Source of the DNA: Desulfomicrobium sp. UBA5193
Lineage (GTDB): Bacteria > Desulfobacterota > Desulfovibrionia > Desulfovibrionales > Desulfomicrobiaceae
Direction of reading: 5' to 3'
Length of the DNA stretch: 64,000 nucleotides
NCBI GenBank assembly: GCA_002412965.1
Contig: DHWB01000002.1
Coordinates: 12,240 to 76,239 of the forward strand
Below are positions 16,481-24,874 of this stretch, piece by piece (within the stretch, counting starts at the first letter, position 1; every line of letters begins with the position of its first letter). Position numbers and translations under genes: made by a program. The notes below the pieces were generated by a model, which saw only the letters and a list, made by a program, of their open reading frames with translations, searched no databases and was not told the DNA's origin.

Positions 16481-18142
16481 TCATTCAGGATAGAAATATT
16501 TTTCTTTATCTGCACGTGAAAGCTTGCAGTGCTGGCGATTACCATTATATACTCCACTGTATTGGCCAAATCTATAACGTATAATATCAAGATAACTATG
16601 CCTAAATTTGCCTTTTTGAGCAAATTTAAAGTCTTTTACAATACTAGTTAGCGTGCAGTAGATGGCATCAAAAATATTTATGTGAACCTGCGGCATAATT
16701 TTTTGCAAAGCAATGGATTCACGTTCAAAACGACGGCGCACTTGGGCCCATGTTTCATTGTGATGGTGATAAACTTCTGCTTCGGCGACATACGCAACTT
16801 TGCCGCCATCCTTGACGAGCCTATGGGCGAGATCCATGTCCTCTAAGCCCGTTAGGTCTTCATCAAAGCGATATTTCTCCCAAGAGGACCTCGCCAGCGC
16901 CGAATTGGCGTTATTACAATAAAATCCGTCTTGGGGAATTTGAGATTGCACACTGAAATACTTCGCAAAAATACGCTGCTCACTGAAATGACATTCTGGA
17001 CCACCAATTTGCCGACCGTAGACATATTCCGCTTGCCCTTCAATAATCGGACGACAGAGCCGCTGAAGCCAATATTCATCTGTGGGCACGCAGTGGCCAC
17101 TGATCATCACCAAAATAGCGCCCTGCGCAGCTTCACAACCTATATTTAACGACCGACCAAACGAAAATTCCTCACGTTTTATTTGGAGAACGTGGCACCC
17201 GTGACGTGCAGCGATTTTGAGCGTGCCATCTGTAGAACCAGAATCTACGAGAATGACTTCGTATTTGATACCATCATTTTTCTGCGCAGCAATGACCGTG
17301 AGCAATTCATCCAGATAGCGCCCTTCGTTGAGAGTACGGACGACGATACTGATCCTAACGTCACCAAGATTAATGACACTTGGACGCAACAACAGCTTAA
17401 ACCCCGGATCCATACGCTGGTAAATGAAATTAATTTCTTCTGAATCGACAGCATTGATGGCAAACATATCCCAATGCACGGCAACGACCTGCTTGACGCC
17501 AATCTCTTGCGCGAACAGAAATGCTTCCCGAACAGACATGTTGCCAATGATGCCACGCCGAGCCCTAAAGAAATTATGTTCGTTAACCGGCAAGAATGCG
17601 GTATGTATGGGGGCATGCGAATTCACGACATCAATGATTATCTGCCGCGCAAAGGTGTCACCAGCAAGGTAAATTTTCTGACCCGCATAATTAAGTATGT
17701 ATCCAACTGCCGCAAGATTGCCATTCTCGTCACGTTCGATTTCAGGATGCGCCGCTGGAACGGCGTGCACAGAAAATTCGGGAGTCAATTCGACCCCGCT
17801 TTCAGACGCAAGAATGAGACGACTTGGAGCGATCCCCCATTGACGCAAAATTGCGATGACTGGAGCCGGGCCCATAAATTTAGCGTGAGGCGAGGCCATG
17901 GCGATTTGTGGCACAGTACGCGGATCACAATGATCAGTGTGCTTATGAGTAATAAGCACAATATTTGCGTCAAATATCTCACAAGGTTCTATTTCAACAG
18001 GTACCAACCTCTCTAAATATGGATCGTCAATCTCTTTGACGGAATTTGACAAATAAAGATCCACATAAACAATTACTCCTGGAAATTCAAATCGGCAACC
18101 GGACTGTCCAAGAAGCTGTAATTGAATCTTCATATTATTCAT
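16481..18142 (-). CDS. Metallo-beta-lactamase-fold hydrolase / GT2 glycosyltransferase fusion
   Basis: One continuous frame of 553 residues joins two domains. Residues 1-260 form a UlaG-like metallo-beta-lactamase domain with the metal motif THKHTDH (His66, His68, Asp70, His71), later ligands His132, Asp162 in LAGDT and His223 in AVHWD. Residues 263 to about 500 form a family 2 glycosyltransferase domain starting ISIVVRTLNEG with DSGSTDGT at 300-307 and ISGHCVP in the DxD region. The start at 18142 overlaps the FkbM gene stop as TAATG; a start 10 codons upstream is possible. The hydrolase could act on a phosphoester, lactone or lipid-linked sugar, but no activity can be named. I do not know this pairing as a named family. 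Confidence 0.85.
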   Translation of the reverse strand: MNNMKIQLQLLGQSGCRFEFPGVIVYVDLYLSNSVKEIDDPYLERLVPVEIEPCEIFDANIVLITHKHTDHCDPRTVPQIAMASPHAKFMGPAPVIAILRQWGIAPSRLILASESGVELTPEFSVHAVPAAHPEIERDENGNLAAVGYILNYAGQKIYLAGDTFARQIIIDVVNSHAPIHTAFLPVNEHNFFRARRGIIGNMSVREAFLFAQEIGVKQVVAVHWDMFAINAVDSEEINFIYQRMDPGFKLLLRPSVINLGDVRISIVVRTLNEGRYLDELLTVIAAQKNDGIKYEVILVDSGSTDGTLKIAARHGCHVLQIKREEFSFGRSLNIGCEAAQGAILVMISGHCVPTDEYWLQRLCRPIIEGQAEYVYGRQIGGPECHFSEQRIFAKYFSVQSQIPQDGFYCNNANSALARSSWEKYRFDEDLTGLEDMDLAHRLVKDGGKVAYVAEAEVYHHHNETWAQVRRRFERESIALQKIMPQVHINIFDAIYCTLTSIVKDFKFAQKGKFRHSYLDIIRYRFGQYSGVYNGNRQHCKLSRADKEKYFYPE

Positions 18143-19023
18143 TACAAGCTCAACATCATACGATTGTAACAATGAAGAACGTCCTTCTCTGGCACTATTG
18201 CAAAATCATGCTCAACAAGTTTTTCGAGCAAATATCGAGAAGAGCATGGCGAGCCCATTGAATCATGAATTTCTACCGTTAAAAAGGCAGTTCTATTTAA
18301 CCAATCAGACTTTCCCAAGAATAATTCTTCTTCTCCTCCTTCTATATCCATCTTTACCACCGCTATAGCTGAAGAGCTATTACTTAAGTATGTTGAAAAA
18401 ACATCAGAAATGGAAATTTTTTGATGCGCAAATTCTAAGACTACGTTATTTTGCAAATTTTCTGAATTTTCAAATTGACTGACAGATTGTGCGCCGCTAA
18501 CAAATTTAAATGTGCCCGAAGCAGACAACCCGCCAGGGAGCCTTGTGGCCAACACATTAGCAACGTTATTATCGCTATCGTTACTTGCAATTGCATATAT
18601 TGGGAAAAATTTGGTTAATTTTGTGTTTTGAAATTTTACGTTAGTTGACCAGTTCTCATAATTCAATTTTAAAACTTCAAAATTCTCCTTTTCAGCTTCA
18701 ATACCCACTACCTGCTGAACGCTTGGAAAACTTTCAATCAATGACAATGAGCTAAATCCAATATTTGCACCAACATCTACTAATAATTCTGGCTTAAGAT
18801 TTTTTACCGCAACAGTTAGTTGGTTATCAGGAACATAAATTGAAGATAGATATTCTCGCAGTCGTACCCAATCCGAAAAGCTTGGTCTTAGAAAGACTGA
18901 AATGCCATTCTCAAGAAAGTAGATTTTTGAAGTGGTCGAATTTAGATGAACATTTGGCCAATGTCTTGCAAACTTATTTTTTATTTGCGCTGTTATTCGG
19001 CGAATTATTGAGTATGCGCTCAT
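18142..19023 (-). CDS. FkbM-family methyltransferase
   Basis: The 293-residue protein has SAM motif I as LLVDVGANIGFSSL, the VVGIEAEKENFEVLKLN acidic strand, and the FkbM hallmark VVKMDIEGGEEEL near the C-terminus. Such enzymes O-methylate sugars in glycolipids and polysaccharides and also occur in flagellar and surface-glycan loci. The gene is AT-rich and shares a TAATG overlap with the downstream MBL-GT2 fusion. It probably methylates a sugar of this locus; which hydroxyl is unknown. Confidence 0.85.
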   Translation of the reverse strand: MSAYSIIRRITAQIKNKFARHWPNVHLNSTTSKIYFLENGISVFLRPSFSDWVRLREYLSSIYVPDNQLTVAVKNLKPELLVDVGANIGFSSLSLIESFPSVQQVVGIEAEKENFEVLKLNYENWSTNVKFQNTKLTKFFPIYAIASNDSDNNVANVLATRLPGGLSASGTFKFVSGAQSVSQFENSENLQNNVVLEFAHQKISISDVFSTYLSNSSSAIAVVKMDIEGGEEELFLGKSDWLNRTAFLTVEIHDSMGSPCSSRYLLEKLVEHDFAIVPEKDVLHCYNRMMLSL

Positions 19024-19072
19024 TTGTAGTCTTTCTTACCTAAATATTAATACAAATATTAATTGTCTGCCA

Positions 19073-20500
19073 TCAAGACGACCGACTGAAACATATTTTT
19101 AATTCTTTCAACAGGCTATTTTGACCAAGAAGAACGAACGAGATTATAAGAGAAAAAAAACTCGCAGTAAAAGACAATACCAACCCAAGTAATTCTGACA
19201 TATGGAAGAATATTGTTACAAAATTAGCAGACATAGCAAACACAAATCCCAAGCCAATAATCAAACATCCATAAGACAATAGTGATCGAATAGATAGTTT
19301 CAATATCATGCAAATGAGCCACAAATGACACATCATCGACATGATCACAAGGACTAATCTTCCATATACAAATGCTGTAAGATTAATTTTTGCTAAAATT
19401 AAATACGATGGTATATAAATCACTAGAGAAGCAAGAAGAATAATTGACTCGTATTGTGGCCTCCCTATTGCTCGATACACCTCTCCATTAACAGAAGACA
19501 TCCACGCAAAGCTTTGACGTAGCGATAGATAGCAAATTACTATCCCCAATCCCGCCCATTCACTGCCGAATGCTAATCTTTCGATGCTACCTCCAAATAT
19601 GAAGAGAAACGCGCCAACTGGGAATGATATCCACATTGTCAGCTTTAACATTCGCTCTACAAGGAAACTCATATGCCTGAGATCATGAGATATTAGCGAC
19701 AAATAACTATAGAGCACAGGAAGAATTGGCGAAAAAATTATTACGTAAATTAAATCAGAGAATTGATGCCCCATCCTATATAGTCCCAAATCATGCATAC
19801 CTAGAAACCTACCGATTACCAGGGTATCTCCCCATGCGTAAAACCAATTGAGCAATCCGGTTGCCGACACCCATGCACCAAAAATAGAAATTTCTCTCGT
19901 TACTTGCTTTGAGATCTGAATTTTTGGCTTCCAGCGACTCAACCTCCATAACATAACAACTTGAGCAAACTGCCCAAGCAAAGCACCACAAACTAGCGCC
20001 CAATATCCCCATCCACACAATGCCAGTGGTATCGATGCAATACCAGGCATACTAACTGTTGAAAAACGAACCCAGAAAAGTTTTTTAAAATTCATTTCTT
20101 TTAGAAGAAGTGCTGTATGCACAGAAGACGATGCTCCGAGCAATATTTGCAGAGTCATGACTTCCAAGACTGCTGTGACTCGTTCGTCTTGAAAAAAAAT
20201 GTGGGCAATTGATTGAGCAAATAGATAGAGAAGGCCGGCAATCAGCCCCCCAAAGCACATATTGATCCAGAACGCGGCATTCGCAGCTTCCTCAATATCT
20301 TTCTGGCGCTGAATCAGCGCCTTGCCCATGCCGGCTTCCCAAAAAATCTGCGAAAAACCGATAACCATGAGTGCGGCTGTCATCACTCCGAAATCTTCAG
20401 GCGCGAGCAATCTGGCCAAAACGATAAACACAATAGGTTGAATTGCTTTTGCCGCCAACTCGCCCAAAAAGGACCACTTCAACGCATTAAGAACAGACAA
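19073..20500 (-). CDS. Polysaccharide flippase, Wzx/MOP-superfamily type
   Basis: A 475-residue polytopic protein with about 12-14 hydrophobic segments along its full length. It starts with ALKWSFLGELAAKAIQPIVFI and LLAPEDFGVM, the usual N-terminus of lipopolysaccharide/teichuronic-acid flippases (RfbX/TuaB-like). The family moves undecaprenyl-diphosphate-linked glycans across the inner membrane. In this locus it would supply the periplasmic PglB, replacing the ABC-type flippase PglK of Campylobacter, no homologue of which is present here (inference). The start is TTG at 20500 with AGGA 4 bases upstream. It is the first structural gene of the long minus-strand run. Confidence 0.87.
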   Translation of the reverse strand: MSVLNALKWSFLGELAAKAIQPIVFIVLARLLAPEDFGVMTAALMVIGFSQIFWEAGMGKALIQRQKDIEEAANAAFWINMCFGGLIAGLLYLFAQSIAHIFFQDERVTAVLEVMTLQILLGASSSVHTALLLKEMNFKKLFWVRFSTVSMPGIASIPLALCGWGYWALVCGALLGQFAQVVMLWRLSRWKPKIQISKQVTREISIFGAWVSATGLLNWFYAWGDTLVIGRFLGMHDLGLYRMGHQFSDLIYVIIFSPILPVLYSYLSLISHDLRHMSFLVERMLKLTMWISFPVGAFLFIFGGSIERLAFGSEWAGLGIVICYLSLRQSFAWMSSVNGEVYRAIGRPQYESIILLASLVIYIPSYLILAKINLTAFVYGRLVLVIMSMMCHLWLICMILKLSIRSLLSYGCLIIGLGFVFAMSANFVTIFFHMSELLGLVLSFTASFFSLIISFVLLGQNSLLKELKICFSRSS

Positions 20501-20587
20501 AATGTCCTACCTGGGGAGGCAAAGAGATCAAGCCTTCCTTTGGCGAAACTACCGCTTTCATGCGGACCCCGCCGACGGTGTGGAGCT

Positions 20588-21115
20588 TCATATTGTTCTT
20601 CCCGCTTCTAAATGCCCCTGCGCCCGACGCGACATCCCCGCCAAAATTTCGATTAATCTTCTGGCCGCGCCCATGGCCAACTGCAACCTCGCCAAGCGCA
20701 GTTTCAGGATTCTCCGGGAATCATGGGCAAATTCATTGCTGATACGACACAGCTCCTGCCATTCATCCACCTTCTGTATCCAGCCAAGCTGCTCCAGCCG
20801 ATTCAAATGATCGATCATGGACATGGCGGCAATCTCCTCGCCAAAAAAATGCACGAGAGTCAGAACAAGACGCCCACCCATGTCGTCTTGCAGACGTGTG
20901 GACCTGTAGGCAAACTGATCCAACATTCGTCGATCATAACCCGACAGGTCGGAAAGATTCACCGCTGAAAAGTGCTTGCCCAAAAAATCATCCAAGGCTT
21001 CAGTCAAGGCATCCGCATGCTCAACGCACACACCAAGGACCTGCTCAAGCTTTAAGTGTTCAATGTTCAGGCTCAGAAACGAACTCCCGTGGACATTGAT
21101 GCTTGCCGAAATCAC
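20588..21115 (-). CDS. HepT-like HEPN protein (toxin partner of MntA-like NTase)
   Basis: The 175-residue all-alpha protein carries Arg124-x6-His131 (RISNEFAH), fitting the R-x4-6-H ribonuclease motif of HEPN domains. Its GTG start overlaps the stop of the nucleotidyltransferase gene (GTGA), the normal mntA-hepT arrangement. HepT proteins are HEPN RNases neutralised by AMPylation by MntA. This protein is somewhat longer than the usual 120-150 residues and has an Arg/Ala-rich C-terminal helix. It lies 87 bases before the flippase gene. A regulatory rather than addictive role at the head of the glycan locus is possible but unproved. Confidence 0.7.
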   Translation of the reverse strand: MISASINVHGSSFLSLNIEHLKLEQVLGVCVEHADALTEALDDFLGKHFSAVNLSDLSGYDRRMLDQFAYRSTRLQDDMGGRLVLTLVHFFGEEIAAMSMIDHLNRLEQLGWIQKVDEWQELCRISNEFAHDSRRILKLRLARLQLAMGAARRLIEILAGMSRRAQGHLEAGRTI

Positions 21116-21417
21116 AACTCCACCCCTTGAGCCCGCGCGATGCGCAAAATTTCAGGAAGACTCTTGCGCTCCGGGGAGTCCACAAGCACGTCTACTTTTT
21201 GTTCCCCAAGGGCCAACTCGACCTTGGCCAAAAACTGGAGTTGGGATGCAAAAATGGTGGCATGCCCCCTTTTGCCGGTCTTCACCAGCAGATCGATGTC
21301 ACCGCCTCGCCGAGCACCATCCACGCGTGATCCGAAAAGAAAAACTTTAGACTCTGCTCCGAAAGCCTCTCGCGCCGCGTCACGTTGAACCCGGCACTCT
21401 GTTTCAGTAATACGCAT
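21112..21417 (-). CDS. MntA-like minimal nucleotidyltransferase
   Basis: The 101-residue protein has the minimal DNA-polymerase-beta-type nucleotidyltransferase signature GS(x9)DxD: Gly29-Ser30 and Asp40/Asp42 (FLFGSRVDG ... GGDID), plus a third acidic residue in KVDVLV. The ATG at 21417 is preferred because AGGAG lies 5 bases upstream; eight more codons are open. In characterised systems MntA is the antitoxin that AMPylates HepT. The overlap with the HEPN gene downstream strongly suggests the same pair here. All catalytic residues look intact. Confidence 0.85.
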   Translation of the reverse strand: MRITETECRVQRDAAREAFGAESKVFLFGSRVDGARRGGDIDLLVKTGKRGHATIFASQLQFLAKVELALGEQKVDVLVDSPERKSLPEILRIARAQGVEL

Positions 21418-21459
21418 GTTTACTCCTTGCGGCAGGATCACCTTTTTGCCCGCACATCC

Positions 21460-21990
21460 CTACACCACCTTCCAATGAGGACGCTGCAAATACGTCTGCC
21501 GAGACCCTTCAAACTCCTCCGCTCCAACCACCATCACCCGCAGCTTTCGCCGGATCTTGCCTTCGGTGATGCGTACATAGTCCTGCAACCTGTCGGACTT
21601 GACCTGGCCGACGATCAAAAGGTCGATAAGGCCTGAGTCCTTGCCCAGGGCGTAGTCGTCCAGAATATAGACCGCCTGCACTTCGCCCAGATCCTGGCGG
21701 ACCTCTTCGATGACCCGGTCGATGCCCAGGCTCTTTTTGACGATGGAGTGCAGCTCCGGAAAAATGGGATGGCTTTTGTTCGCCCGGAAAAAGAGGGAGC
21801 GGCCCTTCTTTTTCTTCTCCAGATACCCGGCCTCGGTCAGACTATCCAGTTCTTCCTTGACGGCATTGGGCGAGACCGCGAATTCCGTGGCCAACTCCCT
21901 CAGATAACAGGAAACATCCGGATTGAGAAACAGCTTGAGCAGCAATTGAATGCGCGTCTTGGATGTGAAAAGTTGCGAGAGCATGTCCAT
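21460..21990 (-). CDS. Winged-helix regulator with degenerate nucleotidyltransferase domain
   Basis: Residues 1-75 form an ArsR-like winged helix (SQLFTSKTRIQLLLKLFLN, then the recognition region SPNAVKEELDSLTEAGYL and a basic wing EKKKKGRSLFFRAN). Residues 75-176 resemble a nucleotidyltransferase fold, but the catalytic GS and the DxD pair are replaced (YILDDYALGKDSGLIDLL), so it is probably a ligand sensor rather than an enzyme. The ATG at 21990 is used; an in-frame TTG at 21999 also exists. The gene stands at the head of the locus, and similar proteins often stand beside polysaccharide loci, so control of the locus is likely (inference). Confidence 0.75.
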   Translation of the reverse strand: MDMLSQLFTSKTRIQLLLKLFLNPDVSCYLRELATEFAVSPNAVKEELDSLTEAGYLEKKKKGRSLFFRANKSHPIFPELHSIVKKSLGIDRVIEEVRQDLGEVQAVYILDDYALGKDSGLIDLLIVGQVKSDRLQDYVRITEGKIRRKLRVMVVGAEEFEGSRQTYLQRPHWKVV

Positions 21991-22029
21991 TTCGTACAAA
22001 TTTCCTGAACGATATGCAAGTCCCGATAC

Positions 22030-22064
22030 AAAAAAAACGGCCCCCGCCGGATGGACGGGAGCCG
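22030..22064 (-). terminator. Intrinsic terminator of the HhH protein gene
   Basis: On the minus strand the arm CGGCTCCCG pairs with CGGGGGCCG (one G-U) and is followed by eight T residues. It lies 36-70 bases after the stop of the HhH gene and separates it from the glycan locus. Confidence 0.85.
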
Positions 22065-22100
22065 CTGGTAAAAAATCCTTAAACGAATCCGCAGGAAAGG

Positions 22101-22388
22101 TTACTGTTTAATGACCGCCGCATCCCCGACGCGGATCAGTCCCTTGATGGCCTCGAATTTCGCAGGGCCGATGCCTTTGACTTCCATGACCTCTTCGACC
22201 GTGGCAAAAGGATGAGCCTCGCGATACTCCACGATCTTGCCGGCAATGACCGGCCCGATGCCCGGCAGTGCGGTCAACTCCTCAACTGTTGCGGCATTGA
22301 TGTTGATGGTGTCTTGCGCAAAAGACGGAGCAGCCCAGAAAAACCCGACCAAGAGCACGCAAATAACTACTTTGAGAACGCCTTTCAT
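22101..22388 (-). CDS. ComEA-like secreted helix-hairpin-helix protein
   Basis: The 95-residue protein starts with a signal peptide (MKGVLKVVICVLLVGFFWA, cleavage after SFA). It is followed by a ComEA-type double helix-hairpin-helix: NINAATVEELTALPGIGPV and VEEVMEVKGIGPAKFEAIKG. The motif binds double-stranded DNA without sequence preference; ComEA draws DNA into the periplasm during transformation. This version has only the DNA-binding part and no membrane anchor after cleavage, so it would be a soluble periplasmic protein. GGAGG 7 bases upstream fixes the start at 22388. It is a single-gene unit with its own terminator. Confidence 0.88.
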   Translation of the reverse strand: MKGVLKVVICVLLVGFFWAAPSFAQDTININAATVEELTALPGIGPVIAGKIVEYREAHPFATVEEVMEVKGIGPAKFEAIKGLIRVGDAAVIKQ

Positions 22389-22598
22389 CTGAAAACCTCC
22401 TTGTAAGTATTGCGTGCGCCTTAGCATGATGTTTTTCACCAGGACAACATTGATTTAATCCTGTATGTTAAAAATATAACATTATAAATTTTAATATACA
22501 TGAATTTAGTTTATCCTGCGAAATTCTACGCGCAAAATCAAATCTCATTGTGCACAAAACACTTATAAATGAATGTCACTACGTACAGGGCTATGGAC
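22389..22598. other. AT-rich intergenic region upstream of the HhH gene
   Basis: About 210 bases without a gene, strongly A+T-rich around 22465-22510 and unlike the GC-rich flanks. It presumably holds the HhH gene promoter. I could not place a convincing -35/-10 pair. Confidence 0.5.
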
Positions 22599-22637
22599 AA
22601 AAAAAAGAGCAGGCAAGATATGACATCAAGCCTGCTC
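22599..22637 (-). terminator. Intrinsic terminator of the U32 gene
   Basis: On the minus strand GAGCAGGC (from 22637) pairs with GCCTGCTC (to 22607) around a 15-base loop and is followed by eight T residues. It lies about 22 bases after the U32 stop. Confidence 0.85.
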
Positions 22638-22658
22638 CGTTTCCACAGCAAGGAAAGG

Positions 22659-24623
22659 TTACAACATTTTCAGGTCCCAGTTCCAGAGCCCCTGGCGCTC
22701 CTTGACCGCGACCTTGTCGGGCACGGGTTCGTGCAGACGCGCCAGGAGGGCGTAGCCCGCCTTTTCCAGCTCCGTCCATTTCTCGCTCAGGTCGATGCCC
22801 CAGTTGGGAAAGGTCCAGACCAGCTCGCCGTAGGTTCTGGACCAGAACTGTTCGCCCTTGGGGCTTTGGAAAGGTTCACGCTCGCGCAGATTCTCCGAGC
22901 GGATGCGCGAGACGCACAGCGGGTGGATGCCCTTGACCAGGATACCGAGCGGCAGCGGCGAAAGCGTGGGCAATTCCAGAAAACCCTCGCGGTCCAGTTC
23001 GGGACTGACGAAGGCTCCGGCAAACCCCATGCGCGCGAGTTCGGCCAGGGCCAGAGGATTGGCCGTGTTGCACATGGGCCCGGCCCAGAAGGTCTGGCGC
23101 TCGGGCTTGTCAAAAAGCCCTGTCTGCCAGGGAGCGCCCAGCACGAAGTGCCTGGCCCCCAGGCGAGTCATGTTCTCAAGGCATTCGACCCAGGCCTTCT
23201 CCTCGCCGGGCCAGATCACGGGCGGCAGCCACCACCAGATGCGACCGAAAATATTGCGGGAGATGCCCCGCTCCACTCCGGGCGTGAGCCACACCGCCTG
23301 CTCGCTCTGATTGCCCAGACGTGCGGGCAGCGAACGCCAGACATCCATCTCGCGGGCCTTGCCCTTGTGCCGGACCCGCTTGGGCAGCGTGGGGGAAAAG
23401 GTGGACTCCGGGGTCGGCCGGTCGAAGACAAGATCTTTCTTCAGGTCCGCCACCAGGGCCTGCAGTTCCCGCTCGCGGCGATCCACGAGAAAGATCGGCG
23501 CGCCCTGCGGTGCGGGTCGCCCCTGACCCTTGGGCAGCTCCAGACGCCCGCCCTTGGGGATGTCGCGGCGGATCTTCACGGTCTGATGCCCGGCCTGATC
23601 CTCGTAGCCGATGCGCAGCAGATCCCCGCTCTTGAGCGGCTCGCGGGGCGAGATATAGGCGGCCTTGAATCCGCCCTGCACCTTGCCGACCATGTGCCCC
23701 GAAGCGGTCTGCTCCCGGTCGGCGATGGGGTTGCTGGGCCGATGCCCCAGAAAATTGTAGTGTGAGGAGGGCCGCCCAAGCGCCATGTCCAAAAGAGCCA
23801 GGGCCGATTTGCGCTGGGCCGGATCATCGCCCGCGTCGCGAAGCATGCGGTAGGCCGTGACCGTGTAATAGACATAATGCGGCCCCTTTTTGCGGCCCTC
23901 GATCTTCCAAGACTCCACCTTGTCCACGCCGCTCAAAGGGCGCACCAGAACATCGAGAGACAGGTCGTCGCACGAGAACAGCGCCCCTTTCTGGTTCTTT
24001 TGCTGATACTGGCGGCGACAGGGCTGGACGCAGCGACCGCGCAATCCGCTCTTCCCACCCAGATAACTCGACCAGTAGCAACGTCCCGAGACCGCGTAGC
24101 ACAGGGCGCCGTGCACGAAGACTTCCAGGCTCAAACCTTCGGGGCAGTGGGCGGCGACGGCCTTGATCTCGTCTATGGACAGCTCCCGGGGCAGGACCAG
24201 ACGGTTCACGCCCAGCGCCAAAATCTGCGGCAGGCCGGCAATGGTGCCGCCGTTGGCCAGGGTCGAGAGGTGCAGCTCGCCCGTGAATCCGGCCTGCCGC
24301 GCCAGAGCCGGCAAGCCCAGATCCTGCACGATGAGTGCGTCCGGACCCACTTGCCGGGCCAGGCGATGGATGAGCCGGCCGGCCTGGTCCAGCTCCGAGG
24401 TCTTGAGCAGGTTGTTCATGGCCACGTGTACCCGGACGCCCTTGGCGTGCGCCAACTCGGTCAGGGCCGCGAGCTCGGACAGAGAAAAATTCTCCGCCTC
24501 CATGCGTGCGGAAAAGTTCTTGAGACCGCAGTATACGGCGTCGGCTCCGGCAGCGATGGCGGCCAGAAAGCTGTCGGTGTCACCGGCAGGGGCGAGAATT
24601 TCGGGATTTTTCTTGATTTCCAT
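22659..24623 (-). CDS. U32-family protein, RlhA/TrhP type
   Basis: About 654 residues from the ATG at 24623, close to the 653 residues I recall for E. coli RlhA. The N-terminal TIM-barrel-like region begins EILAPAGDTDSFLAAIAAGADAVYCG, the U32 signature start. The Cys-rich segment (CYAVSGRCYWSS ... RGRCVQPCRR) matches the four cysteines that bind the Fe-S cluster in this family, and SWKIEGRKKG lies downstream. U32 proteins hydroxylate RNA (RlhA on 23S rRNA, TrhP on tRNA) or act in anaerobic ubiquinone hydroxylation. RlhA is favoured only by length. The frame extends a further 82 codons upstream, but that part has no family-like sequence. Confidence 0.85.
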   Translation of the reverse strand: MEIKKNPEILAPAGDTDSFLAAIAAGADAVYCGLKNFSARMEAENFSLSELAALTELAHAKGVRVHVAMNNLLKTSELDQAGRLIHRLARQVGPDALIVQDLGLPALARQAGFTGELHLSTLANGGTIAGLPQILALGVNRLVLPRELSIDEIKAVAAHCPEGLSLEVFVHGALCYAVSGRCYWSSYLGGKSGLRGRCVQPCRRQYQQKNQKGALFSCDDLSLDVLVRPLSGVDKVESWKIEGRKKGPHYVYYTVTAYRMLRDAGDDPAQRKSALALLDMALGRPSSHYNFLGHRPSNPIADREQTASGHMVGKVQGGFKAAYISPREPLKSGDLLRIGYEDQAGHQTVKIRRDIPKGGRLELPKGQGRPAPQGAPIFLVDRRERELQALVADLKKDLVFDRPTPESTFSPTLPKRVRHKGKAREMDVWRSLPARLGNQSEQAVWLTPGVERGISRNIFGRIWWWLPPVIWPGEEKAWVECLENMTRLGARHFVLGAPWQTGLFDKPERQTFWAGPMCNTANPLALAELARMGFAGAFVSPELDREGFLELPTLSPLPLGILVKGIHPLCVSRIRSENLREREPFQSPKGEQFWSRTYGELVWTFPNWGIDLSEKWTELEKAGYALLARLHEPVPDKVAVKERQGLWNWDLKML

Positions 24624-24874
24624 GAGGAGGCCAGCGGCCCTGGGGCCGAAAGTTGATATCCGCTGGCAAGAGGCCGGCGGCGCTGCTGCGCAAGCGTGAT
24701 TGAGCCGGAGGCAGGCGAACACCCCACGGGTAGCGCAGCGAGGCGGGGGGCTGTCAAGGACCAATGCGGGCAAACCCTGCCCGGCCCTTGTGAACAATGG
24801 GGGAATGTCATACAAAAGGCACTGGGCAAAAGCCCGGACATGAAAGATAAACAGGACATGCCAACACAATGGGA

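Noticed and set aside
24624..24869. 82-codon N-terminal extension of the U32 protein
   Set aside because: No U32-like sequence, odd composition (Cys/Pro/Ala-rich), and the family begins at the ATG at 24623.
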